Positions 44,230 to 55,700 of a stretch of 64,000 nucleotides of DNA are shown piece by piece. This stretch comes from Annona cherimola. Its lineage: Eukaryota > Streptophyta > Magnoliopsida > Magnoliales > Annonaceae. The stretch's first letter is position 1, and each line of letters begins with the position of its first letter. The stretch spans positions 5,300,264-5,364,263 of the forward strand of contig CM059972.1 of NCBI GenBank assembly GCA_030490835.1, given 5' to 3'. Both the position numbers and the translations under genes were made by a program. Under the pieces are notes generated by a model. The model saw only the letters and a program-made list of their open reading frames with translations, did no database searches and was not told the origin of the DNA.

Positions 44230-47200
44230 CTGTTCCGGTGCAGCGTCACTGCACCGGAACAGCGGTGCAGTAGCCAAAAAATGGGCCCCACATGATCATG
44301 AAATCATGATCTACTCCACCTATTGTATTTAGAATAATGTATTCTATTACCATACCAATTTTCATCCAAATCAGATACTTTAAAGTTGTTATTTACATCA
44401 AACTATTTTATTACGTTGGATTTATACCATTTTTAGATGGGGGCCATATACATATCTGATTGGGATGAAAATTAGTATGGTAATAGAATACATTATTCTA
44501 AATACAATGGGTGGAGTAGATCATGATTTCATGATCATGTGGGGTCCATTTCAGCGATGCTGCACCAGAATATATTCCATATATATATATATGAATATAT
44601 GAAGAAATGACAAATGTGGGGACCATGTGTGGAGATATAAGAGATTTTTCAATTGCAATAGGTTTGCATTGAGACTTGGCCTTAAGCATTTATCTTTTCA
44701 CTTCAGTTATTGATGAACTCTAAACATCTATAAAAGGAAGTATTTTGGTGTATATTTTTTGCAAATGATATAATTCTAATAGATGAAACAAGAGGAGGGA
44801 ACGTAAATGAGTGAAACGCTACTCTAGAGTCTAATGATTTTAGAATTAGTCGAACAAAAAACAGAAATACGAAATGCAACTTTAATAATAAGGAACACCT
44901 AGGTGAGGAACCAATTAAGATTCCTGACCTACTAATGCTAAGAATTGATTGCTTTTAGTATTTAGGATTATAATTCAAGAAAATAGAAAATTTGAGAAAG
45001 ACATTAGAAATAAAATCCAAGTAGGATGAAATAAATGGCATAGTGCTTCATGAATTTTATGTAAACGTTGATTCCAATTAACTTAGGGTCCACTTGGTAA
45101 CATGTATAAGTTTTTTTAAAAAAATTCACTTCTTGCTATATGCCTTTTGATATGACTTTACATTTTAACTACGTAACTACCTAACTTTTTTCGATTATTA
45201 CCCCTATATTCCATTTTTTTTTTTTTGCATCTTTTTTATAATCTATACAACTATCCTATCTATTTAACCTTATTTTCTTTACTCCTAACCTTGTATCATA
45301 TCACATTTTCTCACTTTTTTTTTTTTAAAAAAAAAAATTCTGTTCCCATGTTTTCACTTTTACTTTTACATCTTCCCAATGGATCCTAGAAAGAAAATTT
45401 ATAAGATAATGATTAGACCAACTATGATATAAATGGCAGATTGTTGACGAGTTAAACAACAACATGTACAAATAATTAGTATAGCAAAAATTAGAATATT
45501 AAGGTGGATGAGTGGTAAACTAAAAAAATGTAAACTAAAAAAAATGATAAAATTAGAAATTAAGTAATCCCCAATATTCTAAAGGTAGAGCCAATAGGTA
45601 ATAAATGGTTGAAAATCAGCTAAAATGGTTTTGGGCATGTTAAATGGAGATTTGGAATGACATCGATTAGGAGTGGAGCTTATTCAAATTGAAGGTAATA
45701 AGAGAATGGGAGAAAGACTCCCAAAAAGTGGATAAAAGTAATTAAACTTTGTGGGAAACAGTTTATGTTGATGATGATGATAGCGATGATGATAGTTTTT
45801 TATTAGCAATATCTGTTTTTTTTTTTCTAAAGTTTTTATTATTATTTTGTAAGACATTTGGTTACTCAAATTTATATATTGCCAAAATTTATATCCCTGT
45901 GGAATGTTTGATGTACCATGCATCAATGCCCAAAAACTTTTACTGCACTGGTGGAAGATTCTGTTCACTGGCATTGATATTTCTTAATTGCGTGTGCTTC
46001 TCCATTTGTTATACTGCTTTATGTTTGTCTTATTTGGTAATTTAAAGAGTTTGAAACTGAATACTCTGTTGTTTCATATTCAGGGGATGGTGCTGAATCT
46101 AATTTGTCAGTTAGTGCAGAATCCAGTCATCCAGGAAAGTCATCGTTGACCATTTTGGGCCTTCAACTGACAGTACCACCAATTAAGAAGATTAGTTTTT
46201 TCAGTGATAAAAAGGAAGCCCAGAGGACTGCTACTGCATTAGGCTATGTAGCACATGTGAGTTGCATCTTAATTTATCATCTTTTTATGTTTTGAGCTAG
46301 TTCTCTTTTTTTAATTTTTCTGGATTAACATGTCATGTTGGATGTTGTTTTAAGTGAATAAACATGAGAAATGTACGCATCTTACCTGTATCAAGGAGAT
46401 TTCGATTTTCAAGCTGTCATCTTGTATAAACTTCTTCAATAAGGATGTTCTAAGATATATGAAGGTTTTATTGAATGGCAACCATTATGGTGGACATGGA
46501 ACAAGTACTGATAATGTTGCACTTGGGTCCATGAATCCTGTGGATATGTAACTAGCCTGAGAGAGATGATATTTTGAGATAAGAATTGAATCAGAGAATG
46601 AGATGGTTTAAAATAGACATTGTGATGCGCATGATGCTTGTGGGCACATTCTCATGATATTTGAGCCATCAAATAGTGTCATCCAAGCAAGGAAGATGGC
46701 TGCTTTAAGTAATCTCATTCACCCGTCATGTGTTCAGGTTGAAAAATTTGACATTGTTGAAATTTTTTATTGGGCTCTCATTATCAATAATCCAACCCTT
46801 GCATGGTATGGCAGTAGGATGCTCAAATATCATGCCTTGTAGTCATCATTTCTGTAACTTAAAATAAATAGTGGATGCTGATTTGGAAAGTAACACTTGG
46901 ATTCTTAGAGCTTTCTTGGTTGGCTTCTTTTATTCGGTCTTGAGACCTAAGCAAGGCTTGTGGACAGTAGGAACAACACTTGTAGAACATCATCATCCTG
47001 CAAAACCCCACCTGGGTGGCTAGTGTCCTAAGGTATAAGGTGTGTTATCATCATCATCATATTATTCATCATCATCATTTTTATAGTTTGCTTTTCTACA
47101 TAACTTTTGTCAACTGCATGGATTTTGTTACATTTATTATGTTTCTCTTTGCTAGGTCCTTAGGTTTCGAAGCAAGTAAAGTAGCATTCTGCTGTTAAGA

Positions 47201-49760
47201 ATTATAAATTTCTTACAATGAGCCAAAATTGATTTTGAATTTTTGACAGCTCTATAGTTCTATTCACCCAGTGTAGTAACTAAAATATAAAATTTTCCCA
47301 AAAGAGGATACTGCACTGAGTTGGAATTACTTACAGCCTTCCTTTGTGCATTCTAGCTGATGTGGTTTTGGAGGATGATTCTATTTTATTCCTGACTCAG
47401 ATAAGTATACGGTGCAGGCTGTCTTGCTCATATCTTCTTACTTAGATGTTCCTCTTCGGTATCCTCTACGTTTTGGAGGTTCACACACTTATATTTTTGA
47501 CCATGCACCTCCATTAGAGCCAGCAGCATCTGATCTAGTGTCAAATCCTATATTCTTTACAAGTAAGCCTACAGAGTTTCCTCTTTTTCTTGAAGGCCAG
47601 GACACCACTAGAGCAGCGTATGCAATATTCTTGTTGAACAAGGTGCACTTGCTTTGTTTTGGGATTAATTTGTTTGTTTCTCATATAATTGTGTTTATTA
47701 TGATGAATTGATTTTATCAGAATTGACTTGGTTCTGTTTGGTTGAATCCAACAGAACTGGATTTGGATTGGAATTTTGGAAAAATGGGATTGTCATGGTA
47801 GGTATATGTCAAATTATATATTGGTAGATGAAAAATTGGTGGTAATATGGGGGAAAATAGGGTCGTCCTGCGTTGAGAAATGGGAGCTTTCATTGGGAAC
47901 TGAAAAAATTCAAAATTTCCCAAGATGGAAATCCAAGTCCAATTCATTGGATTCAACTGAATCGACCCCTAGAGGAATTGTCTTTCATTGCTGCTCAGTG
48001 CAATTAGATTTAATGAAGAATTTTTATGAAGTTTAGAAATTGATTCTGCTCCATTTTTATCTCATAATTTTGCCATACATGTTTACGACATCTTAGTTTA
48101 AAGGCTAGTTAAAGTCCAAGTTCACTTGTGTGAGCCAACTCAGACTTTTTGATCACCAAGTCAGGTCTGTGAACATCTGTTTATGAAGAAAGGATGATTT
48201 GGTCAGAATCTGTCAGTCTTGGACAACTCATACCCAATTTAATCTGATTTGGATGAGTTAAGACTTAAGAGTGAGTCAATAAGAATAAAGTTTCTATTTT
48301 CTACCTAAAGTCTCATCTCTCTGACTTGAAAATTGTTAAATGATATTTTGCATTTAAATAGAAACGAAAGAAGGTTTTTCATCTTTGCCTATCAACTTGC
48401 ATTTTTTAAGCATAACTTGCAAGAAAAATGATAACTAATCAAAATTGAAAGAGTCAGAGTAAGGAGTCAGGGATAGCTATTTCACTTTCACCTGGATTCA
48501 GCTATACTATAAGGCACTTGGGGATCCATTCCAGAAAGTTGGCCTCTTTTTGGGCTTCCTTTTTGTCAAAACGAATAAATAATATGAAAAAGATAATAAA
48601 TAGACATGAAGAGATTGAGGCTCAGTGAAACTCAGCTGAGTAACAGTTATCTATCAATATGTATCTATCCAAATTAGGTGCTGGAATGTTTTGTCCACTT
48701 TTATGTAATTTTAGACCATGTGATTCGATGTGTCAAAATAAGATATCACCTTAGTATCCTATGTTAAAATTCTATCTTTATAGATGGACTAGAGTTGGGC
48801 TCTTGATTTTGTATATGATCACCAGGTAGAAATCAGATTGGAAGGAAGATTGTAATGGACGAACATAGAATCCATTGTTTTTATGGAAATAATGTGCAAT
48901 TAAAAATGGTATATTCATAATTGAAATAAGAATATGGACATTATGAATGGAAAATTGAGAGATTTAGAGGTGGTGAGATTAGGTCGAAAGAAGAGGATTA
49001 ATAGTCTTGCACCATTTGGACTGGAGGCCTGGAACTGCACTATTTAGAAGGATTAATTTGGCTAAAGTCAAACCCTTTGTTGAGGGAAGCTGAGTCTCAA
49101 GACATAGGTAAAGCTGAGGATTTTTGTAGCAGAGTTGAATGGTACAACTAGATTCATGTAGCTAACCTAATTTAGTTTGGAACAATGCTCTCCGTGATGA
49201 TAGTGGTGGTGTTTAGTGAAATCTTACTGAGCTAGGCATTCGTACTGCTGGCATTGTTCGCTTGGTGAGTGATTGCCACTACCGTTGCACTGTTGGCCTT
49301 TTGAATGTGAGAGGATTTCTGGCAGAAAGGGGAATCCATTTTTGTTGTTGAGTTTTAAGGATGAGTTACCTGTCTGATCTTCAAAAAATGTCTGTTCTTG
49401 GAATATTTTACAGCTCACTGCATCACAGAAGCCTTCAACTGAGAATTTCTATCCATATTTAGAAGGATCTTAGATATTTTTTTTTGGGGTGCTTAATTAA
49501 AAAAAAAAACACTATCCTCTTAAACTATTCGTTGCATGTTGAATTTTTTTGAACTTTGTTACCATTGATGTGCTTACTGTCTCCTATTTTACTTTATAGA
49601 ATTTACCAACACTCTCCTTCATTTTCTTTACTTGGTTATGCAGGATTTAGAGCAACTATTGAATTTTATTGGTATTGAAAGTTTGGGGCCACGCCACGTT
49701 TTGGCTAATTTGCGGGAACTTTTGAGGATTATTCAGTCTCAGGAATTTTTTGACAAATGA
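36113..49760 (+). CDS. VPS38: VPS38/UVRAG-like subunit of the class III PI3-kinase complex
   Basis: Partner of VPS34, VPS15 and ATG6 on endosomes, needed for PI3P-dependent vacuolar and endosomal traffic. Exons are 36113-36316, 38693-38899, 39391-39568, 46084-46256, 47418-47642 and 49644-49760; phases join to 367 residues, near the family length. Residues about 25-190 are charged and helical, as for the coiled coil ([40 protein letters not shown]). The C-terminal half has the UVRAG/ATG14 domain signatures ([52 protein letters not shown]). The start is the first ATG in frame. The plant ATG14 family shares this domain; the length and the C-terminal [10 protein letters not shown] favour VPS38. 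Intron 3 (6.5 kb) contains a full-length RTE LINE. Confidence 0.87.
37591..37942. mobile_element. MITE with TGATTCAATGCAA ends in VPS38 intron 1
   Basis: Left GTGATTCAATGCAACCAGG and inverted right AATGATTCAATACAATTGG, with TTGCATGGAC repeated in inverse inside the ends. AT-rich non-coding interior of about 350 bp. A decayed F1-type MITE lies just before it (about 37005-37240). Confidence 0.65.
38156..38430. mobile_element. Tourist-like MITE (family F1) in VPS38 intron 1
   Basis: Ends GGGTGTGTTTG and CCAAACACACC next to TCAA on both sides. The interior agrees with the family consensus. Confidence 0.82.
42465..42988 (-). mobile_element. TRIM retrotransposon nested in the LINE
   Basis: Two direct repeats of about 198 bp (42465-42662 and 42790-42988, both starting TGTAATGTC on the plus strand) surround about 127 bp. 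TTAAA flanks both sides (42460-42464, 42989-42993) as a 5-bp target duplication. On the minus strand the 5' LTR ends ATTACA and is followed at once by TGGTATCAAAGC, a primer-binding site for initiator tRNA-Met; a purine-rich GAAGGTGGTGGGTCAG precedes the 3' LTR. It is non-coding, 524 bp. Confidence 0.92.
43821..44195. mobile_element. Family G MITE between GA and TA repeats
   Basis: Begins CTATTCCGGTGCAGCGTCAC after (TA)(GA) repeats and ends GCGCTGCACTTGAATG before a TA tract. The left end alone can fold (GGTGCAGCGTCACTGCACC). It is nested in the RTE LINE. Confidence 0.75.
44230..44579. mobile_element. Second family G MITE, adjacent and nested in the LINE
   Basis: Begins CTGTTCCGGTGCAGCGTCAC after a (TA)(GA) tract shared with the first copy and ends GCTGCACCAGAATATATTCC before a short TA tract. 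The arms contain ATCATGATTTCATGATCATG-like inverse repeats. Confidence 0.75.
45087..45386. mobile_element. F1-related MITE with GGTCCACTTGG ends in the LINE
   Basis: GGTCCACTTGGTAAC at left and CCCAATGGATCC at right with TAG on both sides. The interior resembles F1 but the termini differ, so it is a sister family shared with 50252-50539 and 33525-33800. Confidence 0.72.
47738..47965. mobile_element. MITE-like inverted repeat in VPS38 intron 5
   Basis: Left TTTGGTTGAATCCAACAG...CTGGATTTGGATTGG and the inverse right half (GGACTTGGATTTCCATC, AGTTGAATCCAATGAATT) pair over about 50 bp. It is non-coding and shows no sure target duplication. Confidence 0.6.
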
Positions 49761-50251
49761 AGCTGTGCTTTGAATTGTTAACAGCAATGATGCTGCTGAT
49801 AATCATGGAGAACTACTTCACCTTAGCCTTATTCAGAAGGCCAGATCATGTATAAGCCTGTGTATAGTTTTGTTGGGCCCCTAACTGTAAGATCCTGAAA
49901 AAAAAAAAAGGCTTTAGAGAAACACTGTCGTGATCATCTATGATTTCTTTTTTTCTGTAAGATATTATTTGGTGTTATCTCGAGAAGTCTTAGATTTTGG
50001 AAAATGAACATGATGCGGTTAAAATGGATTTTTGTTGGGAGCTTGCAATTTCTTCATGAAATACGACTACGGAATCTTTCAATAAAGTTAGCACAGGTTG
50101 TCTCATTAGCACATTTGGAATTGGCTTGATGATATTTTTGAATAAGGAGAATGCTGTTCTTCTTTGTTTCCTGTTTATTTTGGAGGCAGAAAAAGTCAGC
50201 CCATTTCTTCCTCCAAATTCCAAAGCTGGAGCATAGAATCATTTTATGTAA

Positions 50252-50539
50252 GGGAGAGTTTGTAAGCTGGATAGGGAGGAAGGCAGTGAAGTGGGGAAGG
50301 GAATATTTCTAGAAAGTGTGAGAGACATGTAGCATGATATGGGTAAAGGGGGAGTAAATAGGGTAGTTGTATGAGAAAATGATCGAAATATAAGGGTAAA
50401 AATGGAAAAAGTAGGATAGCGAAGTAGTTAAGATGCCAAAATTTTTTTTTTTTTTTTTTGGAGAGAAGGGAGGAGAGGGTGTGGGGTGGTATGTTGGGCG
50501 GGGTAGGTTTCCTCCCATTGCAGCTTACCAAATGGATCC
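50252..50539. mobile_element. Tourist-like MITE (GGATCCATTTGG family)
   Basis: Perfect TAA repeats at 50249-50251 and 50540-50542. Left GGGAGAGTTTGTAAGCTGGA and inverted right GGATCCATTTGGTAAGCTGC, then GGGAGGAA on both sides. A long poly-T run lies in the middle. Confidence 0.78.
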
Positions 50540-51434
50540 TAAAAGCAGGAATAAATTACAGATGCTTTGTTTCCTTTGCCATCACTATGGAATTGGCTTC
50601 TTTTGGAACGGGCTAAGGCCTTTCCTCCTTTTTGTAGTTATACAATACTGCTGGTGTCATTTGTGATTGTGGTCAGAAGATATTTGTTGGATCCATGCCT
50701 TGGCATTTATGAAGGTGGGTGTAAATCAGGTCTGATTGCATTGGTTGGATCCTAACCCTATTCCCAACCCTAAAAATTTCCTGTTGGGCTCGGTTTGATA
50801 TTTTGGTTGACTTTTTGTAAGTATTGGCAATGGATTATTCTCACATGCAAACATCTTCATCACATCTTTGTTAGAAATACATTATCTTCAGTCGTCCAAA
50901 ATGCTTCTTTAGAATATGATGTGTTTATCCTCCTTGGCACCTTTAGTAAGGTTGAAAATTTTTTCTTAGCTGGTAACTTATTGAATGATATAGTAAGTGG
51001 ATTGGAATGGACGTACACACATTCTGAAACAAGTCTGCTCAAGTCTCTGATTGAGGTGTTCTTTTTTGGATCTTAATTGAATAAATGATGCTTAATGCAG
51101 TGTCTTAATTAGATTCGAACACTTTCCCAAATGAGGAATCTTTGCCACAGTTGTGGTTATGCTGTTTGCAGGCCTTCATAACCTGTTCTAAATTATCTTC
51201 ATCAACATATATACGGCTTGCCCTTCCCGAATTTACACTCTTTCCAGTCATGAAAAGGGTCAGCTGTAGATTCAAAATCAGCTTCATCCATTAGTCAACC
51301 ATGTTATGCTGTACCTATGTTGTATTGGCCAAGACAACAAAGACAGGTAAAGATGGGATTCCTTGAATGAACTATGCAGGAAAGCCTGTGGCAAGAATAT
51401 GAGCCTATGTTAAGGAACCTGATTTCATGCATGT

Positions 51435-51665
51435 ATGTAACCTATTTTTTAAAAAAAATTTGAAATTTTTTTACACAGCTGTTAATCTAAGTGTATTTAA
51501 CATATATATCAATTTTTACTAATTTTGGAGATTTTTAGTTTTTTTTTTTGTATTTTTAAAAATCAGTGGCATTTTTAGTAATTTAATTTTTTTAAAAAAA
51601 AACGGCATTTGCACCTGGGTGCACCGAAGCTAAGTGCACCCGGGTGCATGAGATCAGTGTCCCTA
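51435..51665. mobile_element. Hairpin MITE with GTGCACCCGGGTGCA end, partly deleted
   Basis: Contains CAGCTGTTAATCTAAGTGTATTT and AAAATCAGTGGCATTTTTAG, both shared with the intact hairpin element at 19807-20186, and ends with CACCCGGGTGCATGAGATCA. Only one arm is complete, so it is a broken copy. Confidence 0.65.
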
Positions 51666-52718
51666 TTTAAAATCTGCATTTTCTGACATGGTCCGTATCA
51701 GCTGGTACAGGTTATTTGCCATATCATATGGGTATATTGAGGTATATGCCTTGCAAAATGCAAACCATTAATGGCTTCATATTGGCCCTTTTTTCTCTCT
51801 CAATTCGAATTGTGATGCAGGTATGCAAACCATGCTAGTTTTCGTGGTCACATTATTGTGGATGTAGTTTTTGCATCAGTAATTGCCTAACTTATTTTTT
51901 TCTTTTTAGAAGTGTAAGAATTAATTATCTAGTATATAATATATTCCTGCTGCATATCTTTAGTGCTCCGTCTCTTTCTTGTTGTATGTTTTGGTTGTCA
52001 ATTTTGATTTCTGTTTGATTTCCTCAAATGCAATATCAGTTTAAAAGTTGTATAGAAATTTATAGATTTTCTCCAATCCACTTATTAGTTTAGATGTTGT
52101 AAAGAGACTTGTAGATTCATAATCTTAAACATTTTAACATCTCTTGCATGGTAAAAGTAATAATCAATATACTTATGGAACCTAGATAGAATCATACAGG
52201 AAAATATTTCTGGAACTTGACGTGTACTTCTAAATATATCTTCAGCTTTTTTTATGCTTAACAGCAACCTATGTTTTAATCATTCTGGCTGGTCTGGCAG
52301 ATGCACATTGTCATGCAGCCTGTATTGATAGGCCTGGCAGCTGGTGGTGTAATGACTGGTAATGATTCTGTATACACAATTTTGCATTCAGCTGAGCCTT
52401 GGGGAAAAGTCATCTGGAAGGTGCATAAATTTTGATAAGCAAAACATGGATGATATCATATCAGTTCTTTGATATTTGTCTATAGGTTCCTTTTTCATTT
52501 GGATCTTGGAGGGGGTTGAAAATCTCACCTCTTGGTAAGAAGGTAGCAAAGCATGTTTACAATTTCCCTCGCATATTATCATCGTCATTTTCTATTTCGA
52601 CTGTTTACACAACTAGTTGATAGCTGAAGTTTTGAATATTTTGGACGAACACCATAAAATGAGCTGATGTCGTCAGCAACATTAACTGCAGAGGAAAGAA
52701 GAATATGATGACATCATG

Positions 52719-55700
52719 CTAATTGAGCATCTCACCATAAGGAAGATGTTTATTTCTGAGTCCTTTTCTCTTAATTTTTTCTCCTTTCCTGGCTTCAGAG
52801 GCTGGACTTTTCAAACTTTGGGATGTCATAGACGATGATCTTGTTGAATAGCTTTTAGATGAAGATGCTGTTGAGAAGACTTCAGTGCTTGGACTCCAGC
52901 TGCTGGTTGGTGATAAAATTGGGCTAAGCAGCCTTTCTGTGACAGGTTTGTTCTCACCAATTTTGTCGCAAGCTACAGCTGTAATACTATCTGAATCTGA
53001 TTTGCCTGGAGATGATTCTTCAGTGTGACTATCTTTATCCTCCACAATTATGAATTCTAATAAATGTACAACCTGAAGCAATGGCATACACAATGATATG
53101 CTTGTCAAACAAGTCGGAAAATGGTAACATTTTTGGACAAGTCATCCAAGAAAATTTTTCAGGAACTGTTCAATTCTTTTCTCCCGTGTGGCTTTTCTGA
53201 ACCATTTCTACTGAGATCTTAAAATATTAGTGATTATCTCTCCATATAGTGAATTTTTGTATCTTTTGTTGCACTTTTTAACTTCATTTCATTTCCACAA
53301 ACTCAAGTTCTTTATCTGCTGTTGCACAATAGATCTTTTCTTTTTTTTCCCCCTAAGGGATCCCAGAATGATGAATCACATTGATATAAATGCAAGAGGA
53401 TGCTAAAGGTATAGCTATTATTTGTGTCTGTTTCTTCACATCTCATTTTTAAACTCGTATTCGGATGCAGGATGGTTTCTTAATTACTTTGTAGGCATCT
53501 GGGGTCTGTATTCGATGGAGGTACTGTGTATATGTTTTCCTTTTAACGACTAAGGCATCTCTTTTCATCACTGATTAATAACCGAAATTATTGTTAAACT
53601 TACCTCTTCCATGGATATCCTTTTTTTTGGATCTTTGTTGAGACACTCTTTGGCAACCTGAACCATCCAGAAAAGTTGATGCATATCATGTGAGTCTAGA
53701 ATCCTTGGATCAATTAGGTCTGGGTACTTCCTTTCCTTCAGAAGTGGCCGTGCCTGTAGCACAAACATAGAACTTATCACAGTGTAAACGGCCTTGTAAG
53801 CACTTCAATAGCTAGCTTGCTGCATAAGCAGTATTGCAAGCAGCATGCTGTTTATAGCATACAGTCCTTACATAGTGCAAAGATATAGTCATGTGATGTT
53901 TTCTTTCTTTACAGTTTGGTGTACTAAGAAATCATTCAAGATCTTTAAACAGAGAAAATCTGCTTAATTTTTTTTAAAAAAAAATCTAGTTGTGTCTAGT
54001 TACCACATTCGTGCAAAAAAGACAATAGATAATACCTAAAAAACCGTACATCTGAAGATTGAATTTGTTTACTTTTTTATTTTTTTGCAGATATGTTCAC
54101 ATATTTTGACTAATGTTGCAGCTGTATCGATAAGTTTGAAAATGTGGCAAATATCCCCACATAATTTATCCAATTTTGCAAGCATCTCCCCAGGTTCACA
54201 ATCTGCCAAAAGAGACAAACATGATATCTAATGCCAATGGGAACGACAAATTCACCCTTTACACAGTTGTAAATTTGGAGACAATGCTCCACATTCCATT
54301 TGCTTTTCCCCCTGAATTGATGGAAATAAGTTGAAATCCTATTCAAGAAATCCTCAAGTCTCTTCTCAGCAAGATGGAAGGAGGATCTTGCATTCAAATT
54401 CATGGAAAAATATATACTAATCAATCTCCATTTCAAATGATGTTAGTCCATATTTATTTTATGCTTTTTGCAAGTACGTGTAAAAAAATGGAACTTAAGG
54501 AGTTCTTTTCATAGATAATATCTATAACCTTTTCACCAAGGATTACTTGGGAATTTGGAAAAATTCTAACAAGGAAGAAAGTCTTCATTTCTGTCAAAAG
54601 TGATGAACGGTGACTACAGGCACTTGCATTTAAAAATTAGCACCCAGGATATCAAAGGAAATATTGTCAATAGGCTGAAAATGATGTTAATAAAGTAAAA
54701 AGAAGTCAAATTGTACAGACTTTCTTTTGTAGAAAGAAATTAGGGTTGATGATAGAAAAGATAATGTTGATTTTATAAAAGTTAAAAGTTGTTTAGTATA
54801 GGTAAATGTCTTACCAGGGTCACCACCACCTGACCCCCCACAAAAAACACAAAAGAAGAAAATGAAAAGGAACTTGATAATATTATACTTCTCTGTTTCC
54901 ACTGTATGTGCATTTTCTGTAGCATCCATAAGTGTGGCCACACACTATTCATCGCATGAAAAGAATTCTTGTTATGCCACTTTTGCAGCATTTCAAAGAT
55001 GCCATGATATGAAGCTATTCAAACAAATTAAAGTTTCTGTTGCCAGTGCCTAATTTTGAATAACAAAAATGAGAAGTCAGCGCTTCATTACCCATTCAAT
55101 AAGGCTTTTCTCCCCAAGTCCCTTGTCCATTGTTCTTCTACCACTGATCAGCTCCAAAAGCACTACGCCAAAGGCGTACACGTCGGTCTTGGTTGAAACT
55201 TTCCCATTTTCTGCATACTCAGGTGCCACATACCCAAAGGTTCCCACAACTCTGGTGTCTGAGGAGTGATCTGTCCCTTCACATTGTGTTCTTGCAAGTC
55301 CAAAATCTCCAAGCTAACATTAGAGGAGCAATTGAATGACTGAGGGATTAAGATTTTGTATGGATTCTACCTATCAAAAAGTTAGTTTTCTAATCACTAA
55401 ATTCAATAGCTGTACTTCAGTACCAGTGGTTCATAATCATGTGTGATGAGGATGTTGTTTGGCATCATGTCCCTGTGGATAATGTTGTTCTCATGCAGAT
55501 ATTTTAAACCTCTAGCAGCTCCCAGTGCTATCTTCATCCTGTTGTTCCAACTCAAAATTTTTGGGTTTTTTTCTGCACCATTTGAGCAAATATGTGGAAT
55601 TAGACTTGAAAATGTTAGAGAAGGGAGTGTTCTGTGCTTTTGAAATTTTAAAAGCGCACTGAAAGCCAAGGCAGGGATTAATCATGGCTTGGAGGATCAA

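Larger units (their letters stand above)
40984..45792 (+). mobile_element. Full-length but defective RTE-clade LINE in VPS38 intron 3
   Basis: Bounded by the perfect 16-bp repeat TAGTTTTTTATTAGCA (40968-40983, 45793-45808). Reading along, it has an APE endonuclease (a tract containing [19 protein letters not shown], then [11 protein letters not shown] and [11 protein letters not shown]), a linker ([12 protein letters not shown]), a reverse transcriptase with the remnant [14 protein letters not shown] at about 44755-44800 (family FADD), and a C-terminal part ending in a (GAT)n tail at 45769-45792. Subtracting the nested TRIM (42465-42988) and MITEs (43821-44579, 45087-45386) leaves about 3.2 kb, the full RTE size. 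Many stops and frameshifts make it inactive. It is in the same sense as VPS38. Confidence 0.9.
49761..52718. other. Region between the convergent VPS38 and kinase genes
   Basis: 3' UTRs of both genes and spacer. It holds a GGATCC-type Tourist-like MITE (50252-50539) and a hairpin MITE (about 51435-51665, ends with CACCCGGGTGCATGAGATCA). The rest is AT-rich, with only short unconserved ORFs. Confidence 0.6.

Noticed and set aside
46988..47080. ATC-repeat stretch with CCCCACCTGGGTGG, like the RTE 3' end
   Set aside because: Similar in flavour to the RTE tail, but too short, in a mixed orientation and without a target duplication; possibly a SINE or tail remnant, not supportable.
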